Numbered from the stretch's first letter, positions 1 through 9,496 are shown. The stretch is 64,000 nt of DNA from Pelomonas sp. Root1217 (GCF_001425705.1 NZ_LMDC01000001.1:1061072-1125071), one strand, 5' to 3'. Numbers and translations: made by a program. The notes: generated by a model from the sequence alone, not told the origin.

Positions 1-19
1 GACTGTTGGCACCGCTAAT

Positions 20-1990
20 CTAGGGCTGGCGCTGGCGCTGGGGTGCCGGCCCCCGCCGCGCTGCCGGGTAGGAAGCCGCCGACGCGGCGACAGCCGGCTT
101 GGCGCTCGTATCGGCACGTGGCGCCGCAGCCGGCCCATCACAGCTTACGGGGGGCAAGTCCTCGCCGGGGTCGATGAAGGCCAGCAGCGCGGCCGGCGGC
201 GCCAGTGCGCCCAGGGCGATGGCAGCGATGGCCTTTCCACCGAGGGCCTTGCCCTCGAGGGCGATGCGCGGGTCGCCCAGCGTGCCCTGCACGCGCACCG
301 GTGAGCGCAGTGTCAGCAATGAAAAGTCCTTGGGCTTGGCGACCACCCGCAGATCCAGCGTCTCGTCGGCCAGGCTGATCCGGCCGTCGATGTCGATGCG
401 GCTGTCGCGGTTGTCCACCACGGCCGAGCGCGGCCTCAGTACGCCCGCCTTGAAGTTGCCGTCCAGGCGCGCGCAGTTCAGCGCCAGGTTCTTGTCGCCA
501 CGCAGCAGGATGCCCAGGCCCTGGGCCAGGTCCAGCCCCGTGGCTTCGGTCAGCAGATGGGAGATGCTGCCCTTGTCGAGCTGCAGGCGTACAGGCCCGT
601 TCAGGCTGCCCAGCAATGCGGCCGTGCTGCCGCCGTGGCCCTGCACGTCGATGTCGGCGCGCATGCGGCCGGTCACGGGGTGTTCGCTCAGGCTCTTGGC
701 CTGGAACTTGAACCATTGCTCGATGGCCATGCCGCGCACATCGGCATGCACCTGCCACAGCGGCGGCGTGGGGCGGGTATCCAGTCGCACCTGCCCAGCC
801 AGCTCGCCGCCGGCCACGCCGGCATTGAAGTTTTCCAGCGTCAGCACGCCGCTTTCCAGCACAACGCTGGTGTTCACCGGCGCCAGCGGCGCGAGCTTGG
901 CGCTGCCGAGGTCGAGCTGGCTCAGCGCGACGGCGACGCGCGCGTCCATCGTGCTCAGCGACGGCAGGTCCAGCGGCCGGTCGGGTAGCACGCGGCCCGG
1001 GCGGCTCGGCGGCGCGTCCGCGCCGACGGCCGGGCCCAGGTCGGCCAGGCGCAGCGGGCCGCCGCGCAGCACGCCGCTGAGCATGGGGCGCTTGCCGCGA
1101 GTGTCGAAACTGAAATCACCGGCCAGGTTGCTGCGGCCGACGCGGGCTCGTGCACCGCCCAGTTGCCAGACGCCCGAGGCATGCTGCAGCCGCCCGCTGA
1201 GTTCCAGCGGCGGCGTGCTGGGCAGTGTGATGCCGAAGGGCCTGGCGATGTCGGCCAGCGAGTTGCCGCGCACCTGCAGCTGGCCGTCCAGCGCGCGGGC
1301 GTCCAGCAGTGATGCGGCCGTGCCAGCGAAGGCGATGCGGCCGTCACGCTGGGTCAGCTCGGCGCGCAGCTGCACCGGCGCCAGGCCGGCGTCGGCGGGC
1401 GCGAGCAGGGCCAGCCCGGCGCCGGCTTCGGCCTTCAGCGCGAGTTGCTGGCCGCGCAGCTTGCCCTTCAGATCGGCCGTCCAGTGGCCATCGGCCTGGG
1501 TCGCGAAGCGCGCGTCGCCAACCAGCAGCAGTGGCGCATCGTCCAGTTGCGCGCTGCCATGGCGGATGACGAGATGGTCGATCTGCGGCAGCTCGGCCGG
1601 TTCATCGCGGGCGCCCGAAGGTTGCACAGGCCAAGCCGTGCGGCCGGCGGCGTCGCGCTGCCAGTTCAGGGAAAGGGACTCGGCCTGAACCAGGCGCAGC
1701 CGCAATGGAGCGCCGCGCCGCCAGGCCCAGATGTCCCCCCATTGCCAGTTCAGCTGCACGTCCTTGGCGTCGGCCAGTGGCTCCCCGCGGCTGCCGCTGA
1801 CGCGCAGGCGGGGGGCTTCGAGCCGGGGTTTCCACAGGAGATGGAGCCGGGCGCCGGCGTCCATGTCCAGGCCGCGCTCGGCCTGGGCGGCCAGCCGGGG
1901 CGCGAGTCCAGGCCAGCCGGCCACGTCCATGCCCACGATGGCAACAACGACCAGCACGACGGCGCCGGCGACGGTGACGGCGACTTTCAT
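20..1990 (-). CDS. AsmA family protein
   Basis: A 656-residue protein with one N-terminal membrane anchor (residues about 3-20, a run of V, A and I) followed by a large periplasmic region. The C-terminal part has the AsmA-like pattern: a segment reading GNLNGPV-like (GSLNGPVRLQLDKGSI) and a later DGRISLADETLDLRV stretch, as in family members that affect outer-membrane lipid and protein homeostasis. The ATG at 1990 is chosen because it starts the membrane anchor; the frame stays open upstream to 2197 but that part is low-complexity and lacks a signal. The stop TAG is at 20-22. It diverges from the BON lipoprotein gene. The family is clear; the exact role is inferred. Confidence 0.85.
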   Translation of the reverse strand: MKVAVTVAGAVVLVVVAIVGMDVAGWPGLAPRLAAQAERGLDMDAGARLHLLWKPRLEAPRLRVSGSRGEPLADAKDVQLNWQWGDIWAWRRGAPLRLRLVQAESLSLNWQRDAAGRTAWPVQPSGARDEPAELPQIDHLVIRHGSAQLDDAPLLLVGDARFATQADGHWTADLKGKLRGQQLALKAEAGAGLALLAPADAGLAPVQLRAELTQRDGRIAFAGTAASLLDARALDGQLQVRGNSLADIARPFGITLPSTPPLELSGRLQHASGVWQLGGARARVGRSNLAGDFSFDTRGKRPMLSGVLRGGPLRLADLGPAVGADAPPSRPGRVLPDRPLDLPSLSTMDARVAVALSQLDLGSAKLAPLAPVNTSVVLESGVLTLENFNAGVAGGELAGQVRLDTRPTPPLWQVHADVRGMAIEQWFKFQAKSLSEHPVTGRMRADIDVQGHGGSTAALLGSLNGPVRLQLDKGSISHLLTEATGLDLAQGLGILLRGDKNLALNCARLDGNFKAGVLRPRSAVVDNRDSRIDIDGRISLADETLDLRVVAKPKDFSLLTLRSPVRVQGTLGDPRIALEGKALGGKAIAAIALGALAPPAALLAFIDPGEDLPPVSCDGPAAAPRADTSAKPAVAASAASYPAARRGPAPQRQRQP

Positions 1991-2182
1991 GGCGCCATGC
2001 TCGCGGCCGGATACCACAGGCAATGTGGGACGAGGTGCCCCGCACCTGTAGGACATCGGCTGGCGCAGGGCCTGTCGGTCCGGTCCGACAGGCGATCGGC
2101 GCGTGGGCTGGGATGCGGCGCACAGGCTGGCGTCCAAAGTATGACGACCGGCCTGATGGCCTTGCACCGGAAAGGACACCTC

Positions 2183-2617
2183 ATGAAACAGCCGCACACC
2201 CTTGCCCGCCTGCCCGTGCTGGGCGCCCTCGCACTTGCTGCCGCTCTAGGCGCCTGCAGCCGCCAGCAGCCCGACGATGAACTAAGCGCCGGCCAGCGCG
2301 TGGACAGCACCGCGGCCAACGCCAAGCGCGAGGGTAGCGAAGTGCTGGCCGACGCCCGCATGTCGGCTCGCGACGCCGCAGATACGACAGCCCGTGTCTC
2401 TTCGGACATGAACATCACGGCCAAGGTCAATGCCGCGCTGGCCGTGGATGACCAGTTGAAGGCCACGCAGATCAACGTCGACACCCGTGACGGGCAGGTG
2501 ACCCTGTCTGGCCAGGCGCCCGACCCGCAATCGCGCGAGCGCGCGACCACGCTGGTAGCGGCCATCGACGGAGTGAAGCAGGTCAACAACCAGCTGGTGG
2601 TCACCCGCAACGGCTGA
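2183..2617 (+). CDS. BON-domain periplasmic lipoprotein
   Basis: A 144-residue protein with a lipoprotein signal peptide whose lipobox ends at Cys25 (ALGAC). A linker of about 50 residues with many Ala, Asp and Arg follows. One BON domain occupies residues about 78-143, with the typical pattern of a short helix, a beta strand, GQVTLSG and a closing strand ending in NQLVV. BON proteins such as OsmY and DolP bind membranes and help with envelope stress. A good ribosome site, AAAGGA, lies 6 bases before the ATG. A strong terminator follows directly, so this is probably a one-gene transcript. Confidence 0.88.
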   Translation: MKQPHTLARLPVLGALALAAALGACSRQQPDDELSAGQRVDSTAANAKREGSEVLADARMSARDAADTTARVSSDMNITAKVNAALAVDDQLKATQINVDTRDGQVTLSGQAPDPQSRERATTLVAAIDGVKQVNNQLVVTRNG

Positions 2618-2629
2618 CCCTGCAGCTCG

Positions 2630-2668
2630 CCAAAGCAAAGGCGCCCCGCGAGGGCGCCTTTGCTTTGG
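2630..2668 (+). terminator. Rho-independent terminator after the BON gene
   Basis: A perfect 16-bp stem (arms 2630-2645 and 2653-2668) around a 7-base loop starts 12 bases after the BON stop codon. The right arm carries the T-rich tract CCTTTGCTTT. The stem could also end transcripts entering from the other side. Confidence 0.85.
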
Positions 2669-2717
2669 CCGCGTCGGCATGCCGTCCGACAATTCGCCAG
2701 CGGCCGCAACGATAGTC

Positions 2718-2729
2718 TTGTCTAGACAA
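2718..2729. promoter_or_regulatory. Perfect 12-bp palindrome before the ABC exporter
   Basis: TTGTCTAGACAA is its own reverse complement and lies 16 bases before the ATG of the exporter gene. Its place and symmetry suit a dimeric repressor or activator site. No regulator gene is adjacent, so the protein that binds is unknown. Confidence 0.4.
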
Positions 2730-2745
2730 CCACATTTGTTCACTC

Positions 2746-4437
2746 ATGGCCGCTCCTGTTTCTGCGCTGAAACGCTTTCTGACCGTGGCCAAGCCCTATT
2801 GGGTGGGCGACCGGCGCGTCTGGGCCTGGACCTTTCTCGTTGGTCTCATCGTGCTGATGCTGGCGGAGACGCAGTTCGCGGTACTACTGAACAACCAGAC
2901 CGGCGAGCTGACCTCGGCGTTGGCAGCACGCGATGAGGACCGCTTCTGGGCGGCGATGCGCGCCATGCTGTGGATCATGGCCTTCGCGGTGCCTATCTTC
3001 GCCATCTACTACTACGCCCGCGACGCCTATGCCAACGACTGGCGACGCTGGCTGACCAACCGCTTCCTGGACGGCTATCTGCGCGAGCGCCGCTACTTCC
3101 ATATTGCCGGCGACGAGATCGACAACCCCGACCAGCGCATTGCCGACGACATCAACACCTTCACCGGCCGGTCGCTGCACTTCCTGCTGATCCTTCTGGG
3201 TTCGCTGATGCAATTGGTGGCTTTCAGCGCTGTGCTGTGGTCGCTGTCACATTCGCTGGTAGGCTTTCTCGTCATCTACGCGGTGGCCGGCACCCTGCTG
3301 TCTCTCGGCCTGTTCGGACGGCCGCTGATCCGGCTCAACTACTGGCAGCTCAAGCGCGAGGCGGACTTCCGCTTCCGGCTGATGCGCGTGCGTGAGAACG
3401 CTGAATCCATCGCCTTCTATGGCGGCGAGGACCAGGAGCGCCACCAACTGCAGCAGCGCCTGCGCGCCACGCTGCTGAATACGCGCAAGTTGATCCGTGC
3501 GCAGTTCGGGCTCAACCTGTTCCAGCGTGCCTTCAGCCAGCTGAGCCTGCTGGTGCCCAGTGTCGTGCTGGCCGCCGACGTGCTGGGCGGCCGGTTGGAG
3601 GTGGGCCAGGCCGTGCAGGCCGGCGGCGCCTTTGCGGCCGTGCTGGGGGCGGTGTCCCTCATCATCGACAACTTCGAAAGCCTCTCGCGCTTCGTTGCCG
3701 GCATCGACCGCCTGCACGTGATGACCGAGGTGCTGGATGCCGCATTGCCCGAGGCCGGCATCGATCGCCAGGAAGGCCGCGAGCTGAACATCAAGGACCT
3801 CACCGTGCAGGCGCCGGGCAGCGACCGCGTGCTGGTCGAAAAGCTCTCCCTGCGCGTGCCTGAAGGCGGCTCACTGTTGATCACCGGCGCCAGCGGCTGT
3901 GGCAAGAGCTCGCTGCTGCGTGCCATCGCCGGCCTGTGGACCCAGGGCAGCGGCCAGGTGCTGCACCCGCCGCGCGAGGATGTCTTCTTCCTGCCGCAGC
4001 GGCCCTATCTGCAGGTCGGCACGCTGCGCAGCCAGCTGATCTACCCCAGCACGCAAAGCAAGCTCGACGATGAAGCGCTGCTGAAGGTGCTGGACGAGGT
4101 GCAGCTGCGCCACCTCGCCGAAGGCGACAGCGGCCTGGATCGCAGCGAGGATTGGGAAAAGCTGCTCAGCGGCGGCGAGCAGCAGCGCCTGGCATTCGCG
4201 CGCCTGCTGGTGCATGCGCCGCGCCTGGCCATCCTGGACGAGGCCACCAGCGCGCTGGACGACGCCAACCAGAAGCGGCTGTACCAGCGGTTGGCCGAAC
4301 GCGGCATCACGATGATCAGCATCGCCCACCGCGCCGCCGTGGCCGGCTTTCACCGCCATGTGCTGAAGCTGACCGGTGGGGGGCGCTGGACCCTGGCGAA
4401 GACGCCGCGCCGGCCGGCGGACAAGCCCGGCAAGTGA
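2746..4437 (+). CDS. Fused ABC transporter, YddA/SbmA-like membrane domain plus ATPase
   Basis: A 563-residue half-transporter. The N-terminal half has about six membrane segments of the ABC_membrane_2 type (motifs WRRWLTNRFLDGYL, DNPDQRIADDI and NAESIAFYGGE, as in E. coli YddA and the SbmA/BacA group). The C-terminal ATPase has Walker A GASGCGKSS at about 381-389, signature LSGGEQQRL at about 474, and Walker B LAILDEATSALD at about 494. It should act as a homodimer in the inner membrane. The substrate is unknown; relatives move peptides or very-long-chain acyl compounds. It stands alone between a terminator and the liv genes. Confidence 0.9.
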   Translation: MAAPVSALKRFLTVAKPYWVGDRRVWAWTFLVGLIVLMLAETQFAVLLNNQTGELTSALAARDEDRFWAAMRAMLWIMAFAVPIFAIYYYARDAYANDWRRWLTNRFLDGYLRERRYFHIAGDEIDNPDQRIADDINTFTGRSLHFLLILLGSLMQLVAFSAVLWSLSHSLVGFLVIYAVAGTLLSLGLFGRPLIRLNYWQLKREADFRFRLMRVRENAESIAFYGGEDQERHQLQQRLRATLLNTRKLIRAQFGLNLFQRAFSQLSLLVPSVVLAADVLGGRLEVGQAVQAGGAFAAVLGAVSLIIDNFESLSRFVAGIDRLHVMTEVLDAALPEAGIDRQEGRELNIKDLTVQAPGSDRVLVEKLSLRVPEGGSLLITGASGCGKSSLLRAIAGLWTQGSGQVLHPPREDVFFLPQRPYLQVGTLRSQLIYPSTQSKLDDEALLKVLDEVQLRHLAEGDSGLDRSEDWEKLLSGGEQQRLAFARLLVHAPRLAILDEATSALDDANQKRLYQRLAERGITMISIAHRAAVAGFHRHVLKLTGGGRWTLAKTPRRPADKPGK

Positions 4438-4515
4438 GGGTTCGCGCGCAAGGGTCGGGTAGGAAATCGTCGCTACGATCCGCGCACTTCCTGCTGCTGG
4501 CGTGCGCGCTTACCG

Positions 4516-5553
4516 ATGGACCTGACGATTGCCGCGATCCTGGGCCTGGATGGCCTGACCAACGGCGCGATCTACGCGCTGGTCGCCCTTGCCCTGGTGC
4601 TGGTGTTCTCGGTCACGCGCGTCATCTTCATTCCACAGGGCGAATTCGTCGCTTTCGGCGCGCTGACGCTGGCCGCACTGCAGATGGGCAAAGTGCCCGG
4701 CACGGTGTGGCTGCTGCTGATGATGGCGGTGGCGGGTACGGTGCTGGATGTCGCGCAGGGCCTGCGTGAGGGCTGGCCTGCCGCACGGTTCAAGTCGCAG
4801 CTGATCCACATGCTCGCGCTGCCCGTGGCGTTGGCGCTGTATGTGCCGTGGCTTGTCCCGCGTCAGCCCGCGCTGTGGATCCAGGTGCTGCTGACGCTGG
4901 CCATCGTCACCGCCATGGGCCCGCTGCTGTATCGCCTGGCCTTCCGCGCGCTGTCAGGGGCCAGCGTGCTGACCCTGCTGATCGTCTCCGTCGGCGTGCA
5001 CTTCGCGCTGACCGGTGTGGGCCTGGTCTTCTTTGGCGCCGAGGGCTATCGCACGCCGGCCTTCTGGGAGGCACGCTTTGACATCGGCCCGCTGACCCTG
5101 ACGGGGCAGACGCTGATCATCTTCGGCGCCTCCATCGCGCTGATCGTCGCGCTGTTCGTCTTCTTCGAGCGCACGCTGACGGGCAAGGCCTTGCGCGCCA
5201 CGTCGGTCAACCGCACCGGCGCGCGGCTGATGGGCATCTCGGGCGACGCCGCCGGCAGCCAGACCTTCACGATGGCCGCCTTCATCGGCGCGCTGTCGGG
5301 CCTGTTGATCTCGCCGTCGACGACCATCTATTACGACACCGGCTTCCTGATCGGCCTCAAAGGCTTCGTCGCTGCGGTGTTCGGTGGCCTGGCCAGCTTC
5401 CCGATGGCGCTGGCCGGTGCGATCGGCGTCGGCCTCATCGAAAGCTTCGGTTCCTTCTGGGCCAGCGCGTTCAAGGAAGTCATCGTGTTCACGGTGATCC
5501 TGCCGGTGCTGCTGTGGCGGTCCTTCGTGGACCCTCACCATGAGGAGCATTGA
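4516..5553 (+). CDS. livH: Branched-chain amino-acid ABC transporter permease (LivH type)
   Basis: A 345-residue inner-membrane permease with about eight hydrophobic segments. The N-terminus reads [32 protein letters not shown], a close match to LivH (normally ...GxxYALxAlGltLifGvxxvinfAhGe). The C-terminal part has the conserved [14 protein letters not shown] and [13 protein letters not shown] segments. It is followed by livMG and livF with overlaps or close spacing, forming one transport unit. No substrate-binding protein gene is next to it. Substrates of this family include leucine, isoleucine and valine, but also urea, aromatic acids and amides, so specificity is open. Confidence 0.9.
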   Translation: MDLTIAAILGLDGLTNGAIYALVALALVLVFSVTRVIFIPQGEFVAFGALTLAALQMGKVPGTVWLLLMMAVAGTVLDVAQGLREGWPAARFKSQLIHMLALPVALALYVPWLVPRQPALWIQVLLTLAIVTAMGPLLYRLAFRALSGASVLTLLIVSVGVHFALTGVGLVFFGAEGYRTPAFWEARFDIGPLTLTGQTLIIFGASIALIVALFVFFERTLTGKALRATSVNRTGARLMGISGDAAGSQTFTMAAFIGALSGLLISPSTTIYYDTGFLIGLKGFVAAVFGGLASFPMALAGAIGVGLIESFGSFWASAFKEVIVFTVILPVLLWRSFVDPHHEEH

Positions 5554-5557
5554 CGCG

Positions 5558-7333
5558 ATGAACCGCACCCATCTCGCGGTCGTCGCCGCCGTCGCCGTCC
5601 TGGTCCTGCCCTTTGTGCCGGTGCCGGACTTCTGGATCACCCAGCTCAACTACATCGGCCTGTTTTCGCTGGTCGTGCTGGGCCTGGTGCTGCTGACCGG
5701 CGTCGGCGGCCTCACCTCCTTCGGCCAGGCCGCGTTTGCCGGCGTGGGTGCCTATGCCACGGGTTATCTGACCACGGTGCTGGGCCTGTCGCCGTGGCTG
5801 GGCCTCATTGCCGGCCTGGCCATCACGCTGGTGCTGGCCCTGGTGATCGGCGCGCTGACGCTGCGCATGTCGGGCCACTACCTGCCGCTGGCCACCATCT
5901 GCTGGTGCCTCGCGCTGTACTACCTGGTTGGCAACCTGGAGGCACTGGGCAAGTACGACGGCTTGCTCGGCCTGCCGGCCATCACCCTCGGCGACTTCAG
6001 CTTCCAGAGCGAGCGCCGCATCTATCTGCTGATCTGGCTGGCGGCCCTGCTTGCCGCTTTAGGCGTCACGCGACTGCTGGATTCGCGGCCGGGCCGCATC
6101 ATGCGGGCGCTGAACACCAACCGCGGCGGCGGCTCGACCATGCCTGAGGCCATGGGCGCATCGACCTTCCGCTACAAGCTGATCATGTTCGTCGTCGCGG
6201 CGCTGCTGGCCTCGGTGTCGGGCTGGCTGTACGCCCACATGCAGCGCAGCGTGAACCCCTCGCCCTTCGGCATCAAGTTCGGCATCGAATACCTCTTCAT
6301 GGCCGTGCTGGGCGGCATTGGCACGGTCGGTGGCGCCTTCACCGGCGCGGCGCTCGTCAAGCTGGCCGAAGACCAGCTCAAGGTATGGCTGCCGCTGGTC
6401 TTCGGCGGTTCGGGTAACTACGAAATCATCGTCTTCGGCGTCGTGCTGGTGCTCGTGCTGCGCTTCGCGCCGGATGGCCTGTGGCCGCTGATCGCGCGCT
6501 GGCTGCCGGCCGGCCGCGCGAAGGCGGTGAACGAATCGGTGCCGGCCTTGAGTGCGCGCAGCCACCCGGAGCGCGGTGCGGCCCTGCTTGACGTACGCAA
6601 GATCCGCAAGCAGTTCGGCGGCCTGGTCGCCGTCAATGACATCAGCTTTGCCATCCGCGCCGGCGACATCGTCGGCCTGATCGGGCCGAACGGTGCCGGC
6701 AAGAGCACGACCTTCAACCTTGTCTCCGGCGTGCTGCCTTTGACTGCGGGCGAGGTCGAATTGCTGGGCCAGCGCGTCGATGGCCGCGAGAGCCGCGACA
6801 TTGCCCGCGCGGGCTTGAGCCGCACCTTCCAGCACGTGAAGCTGGTGCCCGACATGACGGTGCTGGAGAACGTGGCCCTGGGCACCTATCTGCGCACCAG
6901 GAGCGGCACCGTCCGCGCGATGCTGGGCCTGAACGGAGCCGAGGAAGCCCAGGCACGCGCCGAGGCCATGCGCCAGCTGCGCCGCATCGGCCTGGTCGAT
7001 CAAGCCCACGAGCTGGCCGGCAACCTGGCGCTGGGCCCGCAGCGCCTCGTCGAGATCGCCCGGGCACTCGCCAGCGATCCCTCGCTGCTGCTTCTGGACG
7101 AGCCCGCCGCCGGCCTGCGCCACAAGGAAAAGCAAGCGCTGGCCGAGGTGCTGCGGCAGCTGAAGGCCGAGGGCCTGTCGCTGCTGCTCGTCGAGCACGA
7201 CATGGACTTCGTCATGAAGCTCACCGACCGCATCGTCGTCATGGAGTTCGGCCGCTGGCTGATGGAGGGCACGCCGGCCGAGGTGCAGGCCAGCCCGGCC
7301 GTGCGGGCGGCTTATCTGGGAGCAGACGAATGA
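5558..7333 (+). CDS. livMG: Fused branched-chain amino-acid ABC permease and ATPase (LivM-LivG)
   Basis: A 591-residue protein joining a LivM permease (about 1-325, with GVGGLTSFGQAAFAGVGAYATG and the EAMGASTFRYKL coupling region) to a LivG ATPase (about 345-591). The ATPase has Walker A GPNGAGKST, the LivG-style signature region NLALGPQRLVEIARAL and Walker B LLLLDEPAAGL. The ATG at 5558 is preferred over the in-frame ATG at 5540 because GAGGAG at 5541-5546 gives it a ribosome site. It starts 4 bases after livH ends. LivM-LivG fusions are known in Burkholderiales. Confidence 0.88.
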   Translation: MNRTHLAVVAAVAVLVLPFVPVPDFWITQLNYIGLFSLVVLGLVLLTGVGGLTSFGQAAFAGVGAYATGYLTTVLGLSPWLGLIAGLAITLVLALVIGALTLRMSGHYLPLATICWCLALYYLVGNLEALGKYDGLLGLPAITLGDFSFQSERRIYLLIWLAALLAALGVTRLLDSRPGRIMRALNTNRGGGSTMPEAMGASTFRYKLIMFVVAALLASVSGWLYAHMQRSVNPSPFGIKFGIEYLFMAVLGGIGTVGGAFTGAALVKLAEDQLKVWLPLVFGGSGNYEIIVFGVVLVLVLRFAPDGLWPLIARWLPAGRAKAVNESVPALSARSHPERGAALLDVRKIRKQFGGLVAVNDISFAIRAGDIVGLIGPNGAGKSTTFNLVSGVLPLTAGEVELLGQRVDGRESRDIARAGLSRTFQHVKLVPDMTVLENVALGTYLRTRSGTVRAMLGLNGAEEAQARAEAMRQLRRIGLVDQAHELAGNLALGPQRLVEIARALASDPSLLLLDEPAAGLRHKEKQALAEVLRQLKAEGLSLLLVEHDMDFVMKLTDRIVVMEFGRWLMEGTPAEVQASPAVRAAYLGADE

Positions 7334-8064
7334 GCGCGCTTCTAGAAGTGGTTGACCTGCACGCCGGCTACGGCCGCGCCGAAGTGCTGCATGGCCTGAG
7401 CTTCACGGCCGCCGAGAAGAGCGTTGTCACCGTCATCGGCCCCAACGGCGCGGGCAAGTCGACGCTGCTCGGCGCGCTGATGGGCCTGATCCCGTCGCGC
7501 AGCAGCGCGCTGCGCTTCGCCGGCGAGGACATCGCCAGGCTGACGCTGGAAGAGCGCGTGCTCGCCGGCCTGGCCTTGGTGCCCGAGAAGCGCGAGCTGT
7601 TCGGCACGATGACGGTCGAGGACAACCTGCTGCTCGGCGGCTGGCGGCCCAAGAAGCTGGGCGACAAGGGTTGGCGCGACGGCATGGAAAGCGTCTATGC
7701 ACGCTTCCCGCGACTGAAGGAGCGCAGCAAGCAGGCGGCCGGCACCTTGTCCGGCGGAGAACGCCAGATGCTGGCCCTGGGCCGCGCGCTGATGGGCCAA
7801 CCCAAGCTATTGATGCTGGACGAGCCCAGTCTGGGCCTGGCGCCGCTGATCGTGCGCGAGATCTTCAGCATCGTGGAGGACCTGCGCACGAGCGGCGTCA
7901 GCATCCTTCTCGTCGAGCAGAACGCCCGCGCCGCGCTGCGTGTGGCTGATCACGGGCATGTGCTGGAGACGGGGGAGTTCGGGTTGAGCGGACCGGCGGA
8001 TCAGTTGGCGGCGGATCCGCGGGTGATCGAGACGTATCTCGGCACGGCGGGGCTTAAGGGCTAG
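7330..8064 (+). CDS. livF: Branched-chain amino-acid ABC transporter ATPase (LivF)
   Basis: A 244-residue ATPase with Walker A GPNGAGKST, the signature LSGGERQMLALGRALM and Walker B LLMLDEPSLGLAP, which is the classic LivF form. The start codon overlaps the livMG stop (ATGA), so translation is probably coupled. It should pair with the LivG half to drive the LivH/LivM channel. The third gene of the unit; the missing binding protein must be coded elsewhere. Confidence 0.93.
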   Translation: MSALLEVVDLHAGYGRAEVLHGLSFTAAEKSVVTVIGPNGAGKSTLLGALMGLIPSRSSALRFAGEDIARLTLEERVLAGLALVPEKRELFGTMTVEDNLLLGGWRPKKLGDKGWRDGMESVYARFPRLKERSKQAAGTLSGGERQMLALGRALMGQPKLLMLDEPSLGLAPLIVREIFSIVEDLRTSGVSILLVEQNARAALRVADHGHVLETGEFGLSGPADQLAADPRVIETYLGTAGLKG

Positions 8065-8106
8065 TGGGCTCACGCTAGGCGATGAGCTCTTCTGCTTGAT
8101 ACCGCT

Positions 8107-8583
8107 ATGCGTCTTCGCGTCCTTCTGACAAATGGAAAGCGCACCGTCGATCTAATTTGGCTAGATCACAACGGCACCGATATTTATTACGGGGGCGTTG
8201 GCTGGAGCGACAAGACGTCGTATCACGCAAGCGGTATCCGCCACAGAAAAGCACGGGATGGAACGCTGTCGCCCATTCAGAGGCATCACCGCCTCGATAG
8301 CTTCTCCGGCCAACTTCAGCTTTGCGTGTTCGGATTTCACACGAAGTTTGTTGAGTCTGACGCGGCTACTCCCTACAAGGGAAAAAAGGGCGATTCAGTC
8401 ATCTTTCTGGATAGCCGCAGCCTCCCCGATCAAGTAGGCGTGTCGTTAGGTTTGCTGGAGGCCGGCGCCTACGCGGCAATGCTGCCGATCCATCAGCATT
8501 TAGACCTGCGTTTGATTCATCTCGCGACGAACACGACACCTTGGATTTATGTCGCGATTAATGCGATCAACGGTCAGGATTAA
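8107..8583 (+). CDS. Hypothetical protein, atypical composition
   Basis: A 158-residue ORF that I do not recognise. It has no signal peptide or clear membrane segment. The N-terminus reads RLRVLLTNGKRTVDLIW, followed by an aromatic stretch DIYYGGVGWSDKTSYHASG. Its codons are visibly richer in A and T than those of the flanking genes, a possible sign of transfer. The last bases overlap the stop of the convergent AraC gene. It may be real, since it is the only open frame filling this gap, but expression is not supported by a strong ribosome site. Confidence 0.5.
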   Translation: MRLRVLLTNGKRTVDLIWLDHNGTDIYYGGVGWSDKTSYHASGIRHRKARDGTLSPIQRHHRLDSFSGQLQLCVFGFHTKFVESDAATPYKGKKGDSVIFLDSRSLPDQVGVSLGLLEAGAYAAMLPIHQHLDLRLIHLATNTTPWIYVAINAINGQD

Positions 8584-9371
8584 GCGGCAGAACTGCGCAT
8601 CGGCCTCACCAACATCGTCGGCGCAATGCCGAACATCCGCCGGCAGGTCCGGCTGAGATGGGCCGAATCCGCAAACCCACAGTCCTGCGCCGCTTCCGTC
8701 CAGGACTGCCCGCCCATCGCCGCGCCCACTGCCGCCTCGACCCGGGCCCACAGCAGGTAGGCGCGCAGCGACATGCCCGTCTGCGCCACGAACAGATGGC
8801 GGAAGCGGCTGGGTGACAGGTGGGCCGCGGCGGCGGCCTGGGCGAGCGTCACCGGCTCGGCGAGCCGGGCGCGCAGGAACTCGATGGCGCGGCTGATGCG
8901 TGGGTCCACGCTGAGCCCGGGCAGCGACTGCCCGCACAGCGCGTCGACGATGCGGTGGCTGATGGCGACGAGGGCCTCGTCCGCAGCATCGGCGGCAAAG
9001 GCATCGAGCAGGGCCGCGAGCAAGGCTTGGATCGGCTCGCGGGGCAGGTCGACGATGGACGCTGCCGCATCGCCTTGCAGCAGCAGCGCCCGGCCTTGCG
9101 TGGTCTCGGGCTCCACGAAGATCTGCGCCACCGTCTCGCCGGCACCGTCGAATTCGTGGCGCTGGTGGGGACGCACCAGCGCGACGGCGTGCTCACGCCA
9201 GATCTGCACGTCCTCAGCCCACAGGCGCAGGCGGCCCGTCAGGGCCATCGAGATCTGGATGGCGTGATGCGCATGCGCCTGCGCCCGCCCGCCGGCGCGA
9301 CCGATCCACAGGCTGCCGCCGCTCCACAGCAGCACGCGGCCGATGCCGACGATGGGCTTGGATGACGCCAT
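8580..9371 (-). CDS. AraC family transcriptional regulator
   Basis: A 263-residue protein with an N-terminal cupin-like sensor region (HHAIQISMALTGRLRLW at about 33-49, then VRPHQRHEF) and a C-terminal double helix-turn-helix (LAQAAAAAHLSPSRFRHLF and a second one ending in CGFADSAHLSRTCRRMFG). The start ATG at 9371 is preferred to the preceding TTG. It is transcribed away from the Cys-rich peptide gene, with 125 bases between the starts, so it probably controls that gene and perhaps the two behind it. The inducer is unknown; a metal or redox signal would suit the neighbours. Confidence 0.85.
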   Translation of the reverse strand: MASSKPIVGIGRVLLWSGGSLWIGRAGGRAQAHAHHAIQISMALTGRLRLWAEDVQIWREHAVALVRPHQRHEFDGAGETVAQIFVEPETTQGRALLLQGDAAASIVDLPREPIQALLAALLDAFAADAADEALVAISHRIVDALCGQSLPGLSVDPRISRAIEFLRARLAEPVTLAQAAAAAHLSPSRFRHLFVAQTGMSLRAYLLWARVEAAVGAAMGGQSWTEAAQDCGFADSAHLSRTCRRMFGIAPTMLVRPMRSSAA

Positions 9372-9450
9372 CAACGCCTCCCCCTGCGACAGCGCAGATC
9401 AGCCGTTTCGTTCAAGCCGCCAGGGCCTGCGATCCGCAGAATTCTTTCCA

Positions 9451-9466
9451 CGGACAAACCGGTCCG
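9451..9466. promoter_or_regulatory. Inverted repeat between AraC gene and metallothionein-like gene
   Basis: CGGAC, a 6-base spacer and GTCCG form a perfect inverted repeat ending 30 bases before the ATG of the Cys-rich peptide. It lies where an operator for the divergent AraC-type regulator would be expected, although AraC proteins more often use direct repeats. Confidence 0.35.
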
Positions 9467-9496
9467 CATCCTGTTCTTCACCTCAAGGAGCCCTCC

